Assembly: GCA_003140315.1 (NCBI GenBank)
Contig: PLJS01000089.1
Span: forward strand, 11,463-71,599
Direction: 5' to 3'
From: Hyphomicrobiales bacterium
Lineage (GTDB): Bacteria; Pseudomonadota; Alphaproteobacteria; Rhizobiales; Xanthobacteraceae
Length of the DNA: 60,137 nt
Shown here: one piece after another, positions 18,001 through 26,207 of the stretch
Position numbering within the stretch: the stretch's first letter is position 1
Layout: every line of letters starts with the position of its first letter
Translations under genes and position numbers: made by a program
Notes under the pieces: generated by a model
The model's database searches: none
What the model was told of the DNA's origin: nothing
The model's input: the letters and a program-made list of their open reading frames with translations, nothing else

Positions 18001-18836
18001 GCATCCGCCTCAGGGGTGCCCGGACCGGGCGGACGCAGCGGTATGCCCTGGAGCGCGAACAGCAACGCATGATCGGCGCGGCCAGCGTCGAGTTCCGCGC
18101 GCGACGCCTCGGCAAACTTGCGCGAGCGATCAGCCTGCGCCTCGATCTGCTGCCATCTCGCTTCCTGATTGCTGCGGTCGATCTGCCACAGGCCGCCAGC
18201 GACAATGAGCCCAGCCAATCCAGCCGCAGCAAGCCAGAGACGCCGACGCCGAGAGGTAGCTTGAAGATCGCGCCGCTTCAACTCGTCAAAGCCGATGCCG
18301 AGCAACCCGGCGATCAGCTTGAGCTTGGCATCATCTTTAGTGTCCTGTCCCGGCCGTGCATCGGCGGCCAAAGGCTCGATAGGACTCTCCAGTACGCCCT
18401 GGGCATTGAGCGAAAACCTCAACGCCGGAGGGAAGCATTCCTGCGCATCGGTGGAATCGTGCTTGCCGGTTGCGTGAGGTTCTCCGTCAACGATCAGTCC
18501 CAGGATGCGGTTGTCCCGCCCCATGCGCTTGAAAGTCAGGACCTCTTCGTTCACCCAACGCGACTGCGCCGCGTGCGGCGAGCAGATCACGATCAAATAG
18601 GCTGAGTCCGTGAGAGCCTCGTTGATCTGCTGGCCGAGGTCAGACGAAGTGGGCAGTTCTTCGCGGTCTCGGAAGATCGGAAACAGACGCGGCGGCACCG
18701 TGCCGTTACGCCCCTGCTTACCAACCATTCGTTTGGGCACCCGATAGCGTTCTAGGGCCTTGTGCAGCCAATCTCCCCACGCCTGATCGAGATGACTGTA
18801 ACTAATGAATGCTTTGTATTTGAAATCGGCGGTCAT
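15045..18836 (-). CDS. TIR domain - transmembrane - WD40 repeat - TPR/Sel1-type protein
   Basis: 1263 residues. Residues ~6-150 form a TIR domain: 'YKAFISYSHLDQAWGDWLHKAL', 'RLFPIFRDREEL', 'AYLIVICSPHAAQSRWVNEEV', the last carrying the Trp-x3-Glu that in TIR NADases supplies the catalytic Glu. A basic stretch and one membrane helix follow (residues ~199-217, 'LAAAGLAGLIVAGGLW'), then a short coiled region. About sixteen WD40-type repeats cover residues ~300-988 ('FSPDGARIVTASDDGTARLWDA' pattern), enough for two propellers. The C-terminus (~1070-1240) has helical TPR/Sel1-like repeats ('FAQLGDYYA'-like, 'AANAGYSRAFLALGDYYANR'). It should be membrane-anchored with the TIR in the cytoplasm. Such proteins are thought to sense and signal; a defence role is possible but not shown. 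It stands alone. Confidence 0.86.
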   Translation of the reverse strand: MTADFKYKAFISYSHLDQAWGDWLHKALERYRVPKRMVGKQGRNGTVPPRLFPIFRDREELPTSSDLGQQINEALTDSAYLIVICSPHAAQSRWVNEEVLTFKRMGRDNRILGLIVDGEPHATGKHDSTDAQECFPPALRFSLNAQGVLESPIEPLAADARPGQDTKDDAKLKLIAGLLGIGFDELKRRDLQATSRRRRLWLAAAGLAGLIVAGGLWQIDRSNQEARWQQIEAQADRSRKFAEASRAELDAGRADHALLFALQGIPLRPPGPGTPEADAALTAAYAAGLRFQETLLDAGHPAAAAFSSDGARIATLETTSAQIWDTATGRPLGPQMPLDGNGRSTVFSPDDARLLTFTNRAAEIWDTATGRRLGQPMRPNGGLEHVQFTANGQHIVTVSGQGVVQTWDATTGNELILPVQLGRGEPSFRFFSSSIVLSSDATRAVASTRDTAQLYDATTGAPLGAPMSHDRMPQIMAFSPDGEHLLTVSWNKSPVIVGREQHFDERTTQGVLRVWDARTGAPLGPPMQHEGPVLAAAFSPDGRYVVTGSEDGTVRLWNPYQGKQDYLIRLNNPVKAVGFSPDGDRLLTVAGPIVQLWDTLTAAPVGPPRTNPRDVVNATFSPDGRRILIGSQVWNASVGAALTPPMDAVMARGFAVMSRNGKLVATISQNIVQRWDATDGSQIGEQLKFEENVKSAVFSQDGSRLLLASVDGTVRQWDTGKATLEGALITFPAAVNSAIYSADEGFILAASDDGTTRLIDAKTMADVFVLRHAKPVRTAVFSPDGARIVTASDDGTARLWDARTGAPLGAPMKHDDAVTSAVFSADGKRIVTASMDRTVRFWDAATGAPQGPALETDFPAKAAMLNHDGTRLLTITGYDYRGGTPQVRSLTPWFETTDGDNAQIWEVIDGNTVGESLTRSTGVNSASFSPDGMRVAMAFMDRSVRLWDAATGAVLGSPLKFDTSALSVAFGADNERIVTMTWDTARVWDVGPPPPPLSERAVTDYLTSVALLSDEDRRRFRITASTVAATGKEATCDVPEILRHPPRPRRYSRPGKDVEPATVRNAWRKACEAKIAAQPNQPYFRYQLGRVLLELHHDDEAVAAFEQAANAGYSRAFLALGDYYANRHDADHAIAAYENAFRHDIPEGGARLADLAWAGEIVPLDRGKALRLWNSAADRGDIYANERLATLYESGSAPDVPVDLEAALYRWSVAGEVDRQRGIDDIYVRARRASLARYFGRSSQSKLISNVWNKVVATLSAVD

Positions 18837-19602
18837 CCGCCTGATCCTCGTTTCGTTGTGCCGTGACGAATAGCGTGTGATAGCTCCGTTTGGGCTTCAC
18901 GCGCGCAAGGCTGCGCCCGATGTTGCCCCGAGGCATTGAACTTAGCCAGCCCCGAGCAGCGCTGATCATTCAACTGGGCGAAAACAATGGCTATCGCCAC
19001 GCCATTCAGCGGTGCTCGCCTCATCATCCGTGGTAGTCCATCAGATAGGTAGCTTCCCGTCGATGGCGGCACGCCAGACGGCGAGCCGCAATGCCAAGGT
19101 GACGCCCAAACCGGCACACGATTTGAATTTTACGTACATCTGTATCGAAGAAACTGGCGAAAAATAGGAACGGAACGCCACCAGCGGCCAGAGCGACGCG
19201 CACTGAACGCGACCGCGTCTGGGGAGAAGGCTAGGCGGTTTATTTTCAAAAGAACATCTGAGGCGCGCGTGTGTCGCCACAGGCTTGACCGTGGGATGCG
19301 CCGCCAGGTTGCTCATTCGGCTTTTTCCGAAGCTGTTCGCGCCCGCGTATTGCCAGACGTTGGATCAAGGCCGCTCTAGAAGCAGGTGCACCCGCTCGGT
19401 TGAAGGCATTGCAGCAATCGTCCGACCAAGGACCACAACAACGTCTTGCGCTTCTCTTAGCGCTCGCGAAGTCAGAGTCCGGTGGGAATTCGTCTGCCAC
19501 TTCTGGTCGGAAGGAACTTTTCAATTGCTCGGGGAAGCCGTTCGCGTATTGACGCGTTATGGAATGCGCGGGTTAATCGGCATCCGATGATCGCGTGCCT
19601 CC
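18837..19602. other. 766-bp gap with no recognisable gene
   Basis: Short open frames on both strands (up to 94 codons) are basic, composition-driven and match no family I know. The TIR-WD40 start at 18836 is preceded by GAGGATCAGGCGG, an acceptable ribosome site, so its promoter should lie in 18850-18950. The rest holds no clear hairpin or repeat. Base composition becomes patchier around 19120-19290, consistent with non-coding or decayed DNA. Confidence 0.5.
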
Positions 19603-20304
19603 TTAAAGTCCGAGATAGGCCCTGCGTACGCTGTCGTTCTGCCGTAACATCGCGGCGCTGCCCTCCGCGACGATGTAGCCAGTCTCCAGGACGTAGCCGC
19701 GATCCGCGATCTCGAGGGCCATCGCGGCATTCTGCTCCACCAGCAGGATCGTAGTGCCCGCCTTATTGAGGTTACGGATCAGCTCGAAAATCTGCTCGAT
19801 GATGCGCGGGGCAAGGCCGAGGGAGGGTTCGTCGAGGATGAGCAGACGGGGCTGCGCCATCAGCGCCCGGCCGATAGCGAGCATCTGCTGCTCGCCGCCA
19901 GACAGCGTGCCGCCGAGTTGATCTCGCCGCTCGGCGAGACGCGGGAGCAACTCGTAGACGCGCGCCAGCGACGTCCGCCGCTTCTCGGCCGAACGGACGA
20001 AGCCACCGAGGTCGAGGTTCTCGGCGACCGTCAGGCCGCGCAAAATATGCCGGCCCTCTGGCACCTGCACCACGCCGAGTCGCGCGACCTCATGCGGCGC
20101 GAGCCCGGCGATAGGGCGGCCCTCGAAGGCGATCGAGCCTTCGGTCGGCTTCAACACGCCACTGATCGTCATCAGGGTCGTCGACTTGCCGGCGCCGTTG
20201 CTGCCGATCAGCGTCACGATCTCGTCGCGCGCGACCTGAAGCGACACGCCGGCGAGCGCGCGGACGCGGCCGTAGTAGGTGACGAGCCCCTCGATCTTCA
20301 GCAT
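19603..20304 (-). CDS. livF: Branched-chain amino-acid-type ABC transporter ATPase (LivF)
   Basis: 233 residues with Walker A 'GSNGAGKST', Q-loop region 'VQVPEGRHILRGLTVAENL', signature 'LSGGEQQMLAIGRALM' and Walker B 'LLILDEPSLGL', all intact and typical of LivF. The start ATG at 20304 overlaps the livG end by seven bases. It is the last gene of the leftward organic-acid operon and works with LivG, the fused permease and the receptor at 26208-27344. HAAT-family transporters of this kind often import aromatic or branched acids rather than amino acids, which suits the CoA-ligase neighbours. Confidence 0.93.
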   Translation of the reverse strand: MLKIEGLVTYYGRVRALAGVSLQVARDEIVTLIGSNGAGKSTTLMTISGVLKPTEGSIAFEGRPIAGLAPHEVARLGVVQVPEGRHILRGLTVAENLDLGGFVRSAEKRRTSLARVYELLPRLAERRDQLGGTLSGGEQQMLAIGRALMAQPRLLILDEPSLGLAPRIIEQIFELIRNLNKAGTTILLVEQNAAMALEIADRGYVLETGYIVAEGSAAMLRQNDSVRRAYLGL

Positions 20305-21092
20305 AGCGACGCCGCGGCCTTTCCGAGATAGGCCTCGATCACGCGCGGGTCGACCGCGACGCTGTCCGGCGCTCCCGATGTCAGCAGTTCGCCATGGTCC
20401 ATGACGTAGATGCGGTCGGAGACCTGCATGACGAGTTTCATGTCGTGCTCGATCAGCACGATCCCCATCCCGTCGCAGCGCAGGTCGCGCAGCAGAGCCA
20501 TCAACTGATCGGTCTCCACGCGATTCATTCCGGCGGCCGGCTCGTCGAGCAGAAGCACGAGCGGATCAGCGGCGAGGGCGCGGGCAATTTCAGCGCGCCG
20601 GCGATTCCCGTGGTCGAGATTTCCTGCGAGCTCGAAGGCTTGCCGCGTAAGAGCCACGCGTTCGAGCGCGTTCATGGCGGCAGCCCGTAGGGCGCGATGA
20701 CGCCTGCCGCCCCCGATCAGCCGATCGCCCACGGCCGCCCACCATCCAAACGCGTGGCGATAGAATCCACCGAGCACAACGTTGTCGATCACGCTCAGCG
20801 AATCGAACAGCCGCACCTGTTGAAATGTCCGCGCGATCCCGAGCCGCGCGATGCGTTCGACGTCGAGCGCGCCAAGCTCGGACCGCGCCCCCCCGCGGCC
20901 GGTCAGCGTGATCTCGGCAAGATCGGGCTTCGTCACCCCCGTGATGCAGTTGAACAGGGTGGTCTTGCCGGCGCCGTTCGGGCCGATCACGGCCGTCACC
21001 GCGCCGGCATGCACGTCGAGCGAAATGTCCTGCACGGCCTTGAGCCCGGCGAAGCTCTTGTGAACATGGCGGACGGTAAGCAGGTCGGCCAT
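20298..21092 (-). CDS. livG: Branched-chain amino-acid-type ABC transporter ATPase (LivG)
   Basis: 264 residues: Walker A 'GPNGAGKTTLFNCITG', 'LGIARTFQQVRLFDSLSVIDNV', Walker B 'LVLLLDEPAAGMN', switch 'LIEHDMKLVMQVSDRIYVMDHG'. The ABC signature is altered: where LivG proteins normally read LSYGQQRR the protein has 'LDHGNRRRAEIARAL', keeping the Gly but replacing the Ser. This may lower activity or be tolerated in the asymmetric LivF/LivG pair. The gene begins one base after the fused permease gene ends and overlaps livF, so the transporter is translationally coupled. Confidence 0.92.
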   Translation of the reverse strand: MADLLTVRHVHKSFAGLKAVQDISLDVHAGAVTAVIGPNGAGKTTLFNCITGVTKPDLAEITLTGRGGARSELGALDVERIARLGIARTFQQVRLFDSLSVIDNVVLGGFYRHAFGWWAAVGDRLIGGGRRHRALRAAAMNALERVALTRQAFELAGNLDHGNRRRAEIARALAADPLVLLLDEPAAGMNRVETDQLMALLRDLRCDGMGIVLIEHDMKLVMQVSDRIYVMDHGELLTSGAPDSVAVDPRVIEAYLGKAAASLC

Positions 21093-21093
21093 T

Positions 21094-22983
21094 TCAGGCG
21101 CGCCACGCGAGCCGGCGGCTGATCGAGAACACGCCGCCGGGCTGATACAGCACGGTCACGAACAGGATTACCCCATAGGCCAGAACCCGATAGTCGCCGA
21201 GATTGCGGAACAGCTCGGGGAGCAAATTGACGATGACCGATCCGAACAACGCGCCCGCCGCGCTGCCGAGCCCCCCGATCACGGCGATCACCAGCACCGT
21301 CACAGTTTCGTTCATGGCGGCAAGATCAGGCGTGATGGCGCTGTAGTAATGCGCCATGAGCGAGCCGCCGATCGCCGGAAAGACGGCGCTCAACGTGAAC
21401 GCGACGATCTTGAGCCGCTGCACGCCGAGCCCCGATGCGCTCGCGGCGACCTCGTCGTCGCGCAACGCGATCAACGCGCGGCCTTTCACCGAATACGCGA
21501 TGGCATCATAGACCGCGAGGCCGATCACCCCGATAACCGCACTCAGATAGAAGAATGACAGCGGAGAATCGATCACCCAGGGCCCGATCCTCGGAGCCGG
21601 GATTGCGCGCACGCCCATCATGCCGCCGGTAAAGCTGTTCCAATGGCCGATGATGATGCGGACCAGCTCGGCGAACGCAAGCGTCACCAGCGCGAGGTAA
21701 TATCCGCGGACCCTGAACGTCACGAGCGAGATTAGGGCTCCGGCCGCGGCCGCGAGCATAGCGCCGACGGCCATCGCCGACCAAGCGTCGAGCCCATAGT
21801 GCGTCGTCAGCAAGGCCGACGAATAGGCGCCGATCGCGAAGAAGGCCGCATGGCTGAGGCTAAGCTGACCCGCGAGGCCGAGAATCACGTTCGTGCCCAG
21901 CGCCATCATCGCGTAGACCACGATGGTAATCAGGATGCGAAGCGCGTAGTCGCCGAGGAACGGTGCGATCGCGAGCGCGGCGACGACGCCGGCCACGGCG
22001 ATCAGCTTCGCGATGTCGACCCCGGCCGCCAATGACTGCGCGCCGCGTTGCGGCAAGATCCGGTCCAGGAGGCCGCCCGTCGTGTGAGGATTGCCCTGGT
22101 GTGAGGGATCATCACTGCCGCCGGCACGCTTGAATAGGCCGGACGGGCGCAGCAGTAGAACGGCAAAGAGCGCAACGTACGGCACGGCGTCGGAGAAGCC
22201 TGACGGCAGGTAAGCGGCACCCAGGCTCTCGACGATACCGAGCATAAGGCCGCCGATCACCGCGCCGGGCACACTTCCCATGCCGCCGAGGATCGCTGCG
22301 GTGAATGCTTTCACCAGCGCGACGAAGCCCATATTCGGGTAGATCGCACCGAAATGCATCGCGACCAGGATTCCCGCAACCGCGCCGAGCGTAGAGCCGA
22401 TCGCGAACGTCACTCCGACCACGCGGTTGACGTTGATGCCGAGGAGCCCGCTGACCGTCACGTCTTCGGACACCGCGCGGATCGCCTTTCCCCATTGCGA
22501 GCACATGAGGAAAATCTGCAACGCCACCGTAAGGACCACGCTCAGCAGCAGCATCATAAGTTGGGACGAACCGATGCTGATCGTCCCGACGCGTACGAAT
22601 GTCGTCGAGATGAAACTGTCGAACCCGAACATGTAGGGGCCGAACGCAAGCCGTACGACCTCGAGTAGGATCGTGCTGACCGCGATGGTGCTCACGAGTG
22701 GAACAAAATGCGGCGCGTTGCGCAGCGGCCGGAACGCGAAACGCTCGACCAGCAATGAGATGGCGAAGATCGCAATCAGAGCCAGCGGCACCGCAACAAA
22801 CGGCGGTAGGTCCAAGATGGTCAGGAAGAGATAGGCCAGATAAGCGCCGAGCATATAGATTTCGCCGTGCGCCATGTTGAGCAGGCGCAGTACGCCGAAG
22901 ATCAACGTGAAGCCGATAGCGATCAGCGCGTAAACGCCGCCGAGCGCCACACCATTCACGAGTTGCTGGAAAAACAGATTCAC
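21094..22983 (-). CDS. Fused LivH-LivM permease
   Basis: 629 residues from GTG 22983. The first ~290 are LivH ('VNGVALGGVYALIAIGFTLIFGVLRLLNMAHGE', 'AILGGMGSVPGAVIGGLMLG'). After a linker rich in Gly, Ser and His ('GGSDDPSHQGNPHTTG') the remaining ~320 are LivM ('LGLAGQLSLSHAAFFAIGAY', 'GYYLALVTLAFAELVRIIIGHW', 'VIGGLGSAAGALFG'). The two halves normally come from separate genes; both look complete, so the single chain should form the whole membrane pore with LivF/LivG. HM fusions are known in Hyphomicrobiales. The downstream livG starts one base after its stop. Confidence 0.9.
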   Translation of the reverse strand: MNLFFQQLVNGVALGGVYALIAIGFTLIFGVLRLLNMAHGEIYMLGAYLAYLFLTILDLPPFVAVPLALIAIFAISLLVERFAFRPLRNAPHFVPLVSTIAVSTILLEVVRLAFGPYMFGFDSFISTTFVRVGTISIGSSQLMMLLLSVVLTVALQIFLMCSQWGKAIRAVSEDVTVSGLLGINVNRVVGVTFAIGSTLGAVAGILVAMHFGAIYPNMGFVALVKAFTAAILGGMGSVPGAVIGGLMLGIVESLGAAYLPSGFSDAVPYVALFAVLLLRPSGLFKRAGGSDDPSHQGNPHTTGGLLDRILPQRGAQSLAAGVDIAKLIAVAGVVAALAIAPFLGDYALRILITIVVYAMMALGTNVILGLAGQLSLSHAAFFAIGAYSSALLTTHYGLDAWSAMAVGAMLAAAAGALISLVTFRVRGYYLALVTLAFAELVRIIIGHWNSFTGGMMGVRAIPAPRIGPWVIDSPLSFFYLSAVIGVIGLAVYDAIAYSVKGRALIALRDDEVAASASGLGVQRLKIVAFTLSAVFPAIGGSLMAHYYSAITPDLAAMNETVTVLVIAVIGGLGSAAGALFGSVIVNLLPELFRNLGDYRVLAYGVILFVTVLYQPGGVFSISRRLAWRA

Positions 22984-23063
22984 ATCAGTCCCGATTGAGA
23001 GCTGATCGCTTGCGAGGAGCTTTCCACCCTAGACCTTGTTCTGATGTTCAACGCTTTTGCTCG

Positions 23064-24638
23064 TCATGCTCCGGCGCGTTCCGCGCGCGCCTGCTCGCGC
23101 AGCGTCGCGCGGCTCACCTTGCCGATCGGGCTCAAGGGAAGGGTCTCGACGATGCGGACCTCGCGCGGCTTTTTGTAGCTCGCAAGCGCGGTCAGGCAGT
23201 GCTCGACCAGAATCGTCTCCGTCACTTGAGCGCCAGGCTTCGGCACCACATAGGCACGGATGATCTCGCCCCATTCGTCGTCGGCGACACCGATCACGGC
23301 GGCCTGCGACACGCCCGGATGCGTATGAAGGACATCCTCGACCTCCTTGGGGTAGACGTTGAGCGCACCGGTGATGATCATGTCCTTCTTGCGATCCACC
23401 ACATAAAGGAAGCCGTCCTCGTCGCGGCGCCCCATGTCGCCGGTCATCACCCAGCCGTCGACCAGTGTGGCGGCGGTTTCGGCAGGTCGATTCCAGTAGG
23501 CCGCCATGTTGTTGACGGAGCGGATCGCGATCTCTCCGGTCTCGCCGGTTGCCACGTCGCGGCCTTCGTCGTTGAGCAGCCTCACCTCCATGGTAAGTAT
23601 CTCGCGGCCGCAGGACGCGAGCCGCTGACCGACGATGGTCTCGCGCTCGACATGCTCGTTCGCGCGGAAGATCGTTGTGATCACCGGGGATTCGCTCAGC
23701 GTATAGACCTGCAGGAAAATCGACCCGTAGCGTGCGATCGCCTGCCGCAGCAGCGGTACCGGCATTGGGGCCGAGCCGTACAAGAACTGCCGCAAGCTCG
23801 AGACGTCGCGCTTGCCGTCATCTTCGCGCAGCAGCCGATGGACCATGGTCGGCACCATGTAGATGAAGGTCGCGCGATGGCGCTCGATGTCTGCGAGCAC
23901 GCGCGCGGGATCGAATTTCTCATGCAAGATCTGCGTGGCGCCGACGCCATAGAACGCGGCCCACATGAAGTTTAACCCATGCGACAAATGGCCGACATGT
24001 ACCGCGACGTCGTTCTCGCGGAAGCTGAACTCGCGGATCACGTCGAGATTGACCGCCAGAAGACTTTCCGTCGTGTGGACAATGCCCTTGGCGCGCCCGG
24101 TGGTGCCACCGGTGTAGCGGATTAGGATCGGGGCGTCGGGCGCGTAACCGACTGGCGCCGCCGGAGCATGGCGGATCGCGTCCTCGTAAGACAGACAGCC
24201 GTCGGCTGCTCCGCCGATGGTGAACACGGCGCGCAGTGACGGAACGCCCGCAAGCGCAGTGCGCACGGTGCTTGCATACGAGGCTTCGCACACCAGGATG
24301 GCCGGCTCGCAGTCGGCAAGCGCGAACATAACCTCCTGCTTGTGAAAGCGGATGTTGAGCGGCACTTTCACCATGCCGCTCTTGATGATCGCCATCTCGA
24401 TGATGACGAAGGGGATGCAGTTCGGGAGGATCAGCGCGATGCGGTCGCCGGTCACGGCGCCTGCAGCACAGAAGGCGCCGGCCAGCGCACTCGCCATGCG
24501 GTCGGCTTCGCCGAACGTCACGCTGCCGCTGTCGTCGATGAGCGCCGTCTTGTCGGGAACGAGCCGCGCCGGGAGTTCGAGCAGCCGCGCAAATCCGATG
24601 CCGGGTGGCGTGACGAAGGTCGGCGCCGCATCGCTCAC
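23064..24638 (-). CDS. Acyl-CoA synthetase (AMP-forming, ANL superfamily)
   Basis: 524 residues from GTG 24638, whose first bases overlap the thiolase stop context (TGATGTG). Motifs of the ANL family: A3 'IRYTGGTTGRAKGIVHT', 'YTLSESPVITT', A7/A8 'WVMTGDMGRRDEDGFLYVVDRKKDMIITGALNVYPKEVE', and the C-terminal catalytic Lys in 'PIGKVSRATL'. It converts a carboxylic acid to its CoA thioester in the cytoplasm using ATP. In this operon it is the entry step for the acid brought in by the Liv-type transporter. Chain type (aromatic, alicyclic, branched or medium chain) cannot be told from the sequence. Confidence 0.9.
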   Translation of the reverse strand: MSDAAPTFVTPPGIGFARLLELPARLVPDKTALIDDSGSVTFGEADRMASALAGAFCAAGAVTGDRIALILPNCIPFVIIEMAIIKSGMVKVPLNIRFHKQEVMFALADCEPAILVCEASYASTVRTALAGVPSLRAVFTIGGAADGCLSYEDAIRHAPAAPVGYAPDAPILIRYTGGTTGRAKGIVHTTESLLAVNLDVIREFSFRENDVAVHVGHLSHGLNFMWAAFYGVGATQILHEKFDPARVLADIERHRATFIYMVPTMVHRLLREDDGKRDVSSLRQFLYGSAPMPVPLLRQAIARYGSIFLQVYTLSESPVITTIFRANEHVERETIVGQRLASCGREILTMEVRLLNDEGRDVATGETGEIAIRSVNNMAAYWNRPAETAATLVDGWVMTGDMGRRDEDGFLYVVDRKKDMIITGALNVYPKEVEDVLHTHPGVSQAAVIGVADDEWGEIIRAYVVPKPGAQVTETILVEHCLTALASYKKPREVRIVETLPLSPIGKVSRATLREQARAERAGA

Positions 24639-24639
24639 A

Positions 24640-25785
24640 TCAGGGCTCCCGTCCAAGCAGCGTGACGCAGGTCGCACCCGCCTCAAGCCCGGTCCCGCCC
24701 TGACTATGCGCGAGGCCGATGCGCGCATTCTCGACCTGCCGCCCTTCCGCCTGTCCCCGCAACTGCCACACAATCTCGCAGATCTGCGCGACACCCGTGG
24801 CGCCGAGCGGATGGCTCTTGCTCAATAGGCCGCCCGACATGTTGACCGGAACGCGGCCACCGAACTCAGTCTCGCCTTCGAGCGCGAAGCGTCCGCCTTC
24901 CCCCTTTCCACAAAGACCGAGGCCCTCATAGTGCAACAGCTCGCCCGCCGTGAAGGCGTCGTGCAACTCCACGACGCTAACATCCGCGACCTCGATCTGC
25001 GCGTCATCATACGCTGCCTTGGCGGCCGCCCGCGTGGCGCCGAAGCTCGTCAAGTCCTGCTGCGTGTTGTCAAACATCCACGACGCGAGGCCCGAGCCGA
25101 GGAACCAGATCGGCTTCGCGCCAGACTTCTTGACCATGTCCTCGGATGCGATCACCAGCGCCGCGGCGCCGGAGCCGTTGCGGCAGCATTCGAGCAGCGT
25201 CAGCGGGTCCGCGATCGCACGTGACTCAATGACTTCCCCGCGCGTGACCGGATCGCGAAAGCGCGCGTTCGGGTTCATCTGGGCGTGCCGCCGGCTTTTG
25301 ACCGCGATCTGCGCGAAAGCCTCGCGCGGCGTGCCGAACTCGTACATATGACGCTGCGCCGCGAGCGCGTATTGCGCAGGCGCCGTATTGCCGAGCGTCA
25401 TCTCGAGGTCGGCATTGATGAAGTTGATCAGCCCGCGGCCCATCTTCTCGGCACCGATCACCAGCGCGGTCTCGAAGTGCCCGTGAGCCACCGCGTAGAA
25501 CGCCTCGCGCACCGCGGTCGAGCCGCCCGCGCAGGCGTTCTCGACATTGGTGATCGGGATCTGTGCGAAGCCGAGCCCCCGCAGGATGCGCTGCCCGAGC
25601 ACTTCGCCCTGATAGAGATGCGCCACGAAGGCCGCATCGATCTGCTCTCGCGTCAGCCCGCTGTCGCGCAGCGCCGCGACCACAGCCGGCCGTGCGATCT
25701 CCTCGATCGATTCATCGTCGTATTTGTCGAATGGAACGAGGCCGACGCCGATGACGGCGACGTTCCGGCGGGAGTCACGTTTCAT
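24640..25785 (-). CDS. Thiolase-family protein (SCP-x/acetyl-CoA acetyltransferase-like)
   Basis: 381 residues. The active-site Cys is in 'VENACAGGSTAVREAF'; the C-terminal His is in 'MSGGLLSKSHPLGATGVAQICEIVWQLRG'. The sequence belongs to the SCP-x-like thiolases that work with a DUF35 zinc-ribbon/OB partner, and indeed overlaps the DUF35 gene by four bases (ATGA). Such pairs cleave or form beta-keto acyl-CoAs with branched or ring-derived side chains, for example in sterol side-chain retro-aldol or thiolytic steps. It follows the hydratase and receptor genes and precedes the CoA ligase. The full-length fold and catalytic residues suggest it is active. Confidence 0.9.
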   Translation of the reverse strand: MKRDSRRNVAVIGVGLVPFDKYDDESIEEIARPAVVAALRDSGLTREQIDAAFVAHLYQGEVLGQRILRGLGFAQIPITNVENACAGGSTAVREAFYAVAHGHFETALVIGAEKMGRGLINFINADLEMTLGNTAPAQYALAAQRHMYEFGTPREAFAQIAVKSRRHAQMNPNARFRDPVTRGEVIESRAIADPLTLLECCRNGSGAAALVIASEDMVKKSGAKPIWFLGSGLASWMFDNTQQDLTSFGATRAAAKAAYDDAQIEVADVSVVELHDAFTAGELLHYEGLGLCGKGEGGRFALEGETEFGGRVPVNMSGGLLSKSHPLGATGVAQICEIVWQLRGQAEGRQVENARIGLAHSQGGTGLEAGATCVTLLGREP

Positions 25786-26198
25786 GGTGCGCTCTCCATG
25801 TTTGCTTTTCGGTAACGTGGGCCGCGGCCGGGTTGACCCTGCTTGTCCTTGCGCAGCGGGGCAAAGGTGAGTTCTACCGTGTCGCCGATGGCGGGCGATT
25901 GATCGCCGCCTTCAAGATGCGCGAACACGCGAATGCCTTCCGGTAGATCGACATAGCCGACCGCGTAAGGTTGATCGAAACCGCTCGGCATCGCGTGGAT
26001 CGTGGTCCGCGTATAAAGGCGCCCGGTGCGGCCGACCGGAACGGGCACGATCGAATCGGCGGTCCAGCATTTCGGACACAGCGTCCGCATGCCGAGAACG
26101 ACCTGACCGCACGACTTGCACGCCCCGCCCTGCAGGTAGGGCCCATGGTTGTCCTCGCCACCGAGGCCGGGCCACAGCATTTCGCCGTTCGCTGACAT
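25782..26198 (-). CDS. DUF35 zinc-ribbon/OB-fold protein, thiolase partner
   Basis: 138 residues: a rubredoxin-like zinc ribbon with two C-x2-C pairs in 'CKSCGQVVLGMRTLCPKCW' (residues ~28-46) and an OB-fold with 'GRLYTRTTIHAMPSGFDQPYAVGYVDLPEG' and 'VELTFAPLR'. DUF35 proteins bind the CoA moiety and complex with SCP-x-like thiolases or aldolases; the adjoining thiolase gene starts inside this gene's last codon. A two-subunit enzyme is therefore likely. Confidence 0.9.
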   Translation of the reverse strand: MSANGEMLWPGLGGEDNHGPYLQGGACKSCGQVVLGMRTLCPKCWTADSIVPVPVGRTGRLYTRTTIHAMPSGFDQPYAVGYVDLPEGIRVFAHLEGGDQSPAIGDTVELTFAPLRKDKQGQPGRGPRYRKANMESAP

Positions 26199-26207
26199 CT
26201 GCGATTC

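Noticed and set aside
19246-19524. 92-codon minus-strand ORF in the gap beside livF
   Set aside because: No ribosome site, no recognisable family, unusual composition; left as part of the gene-free gap.
22995-23975. 326-codon plus-strand ORF
   Set aside because: Antisense shadow of the acyl-CoA ligase gene, which has all ANL motifs.
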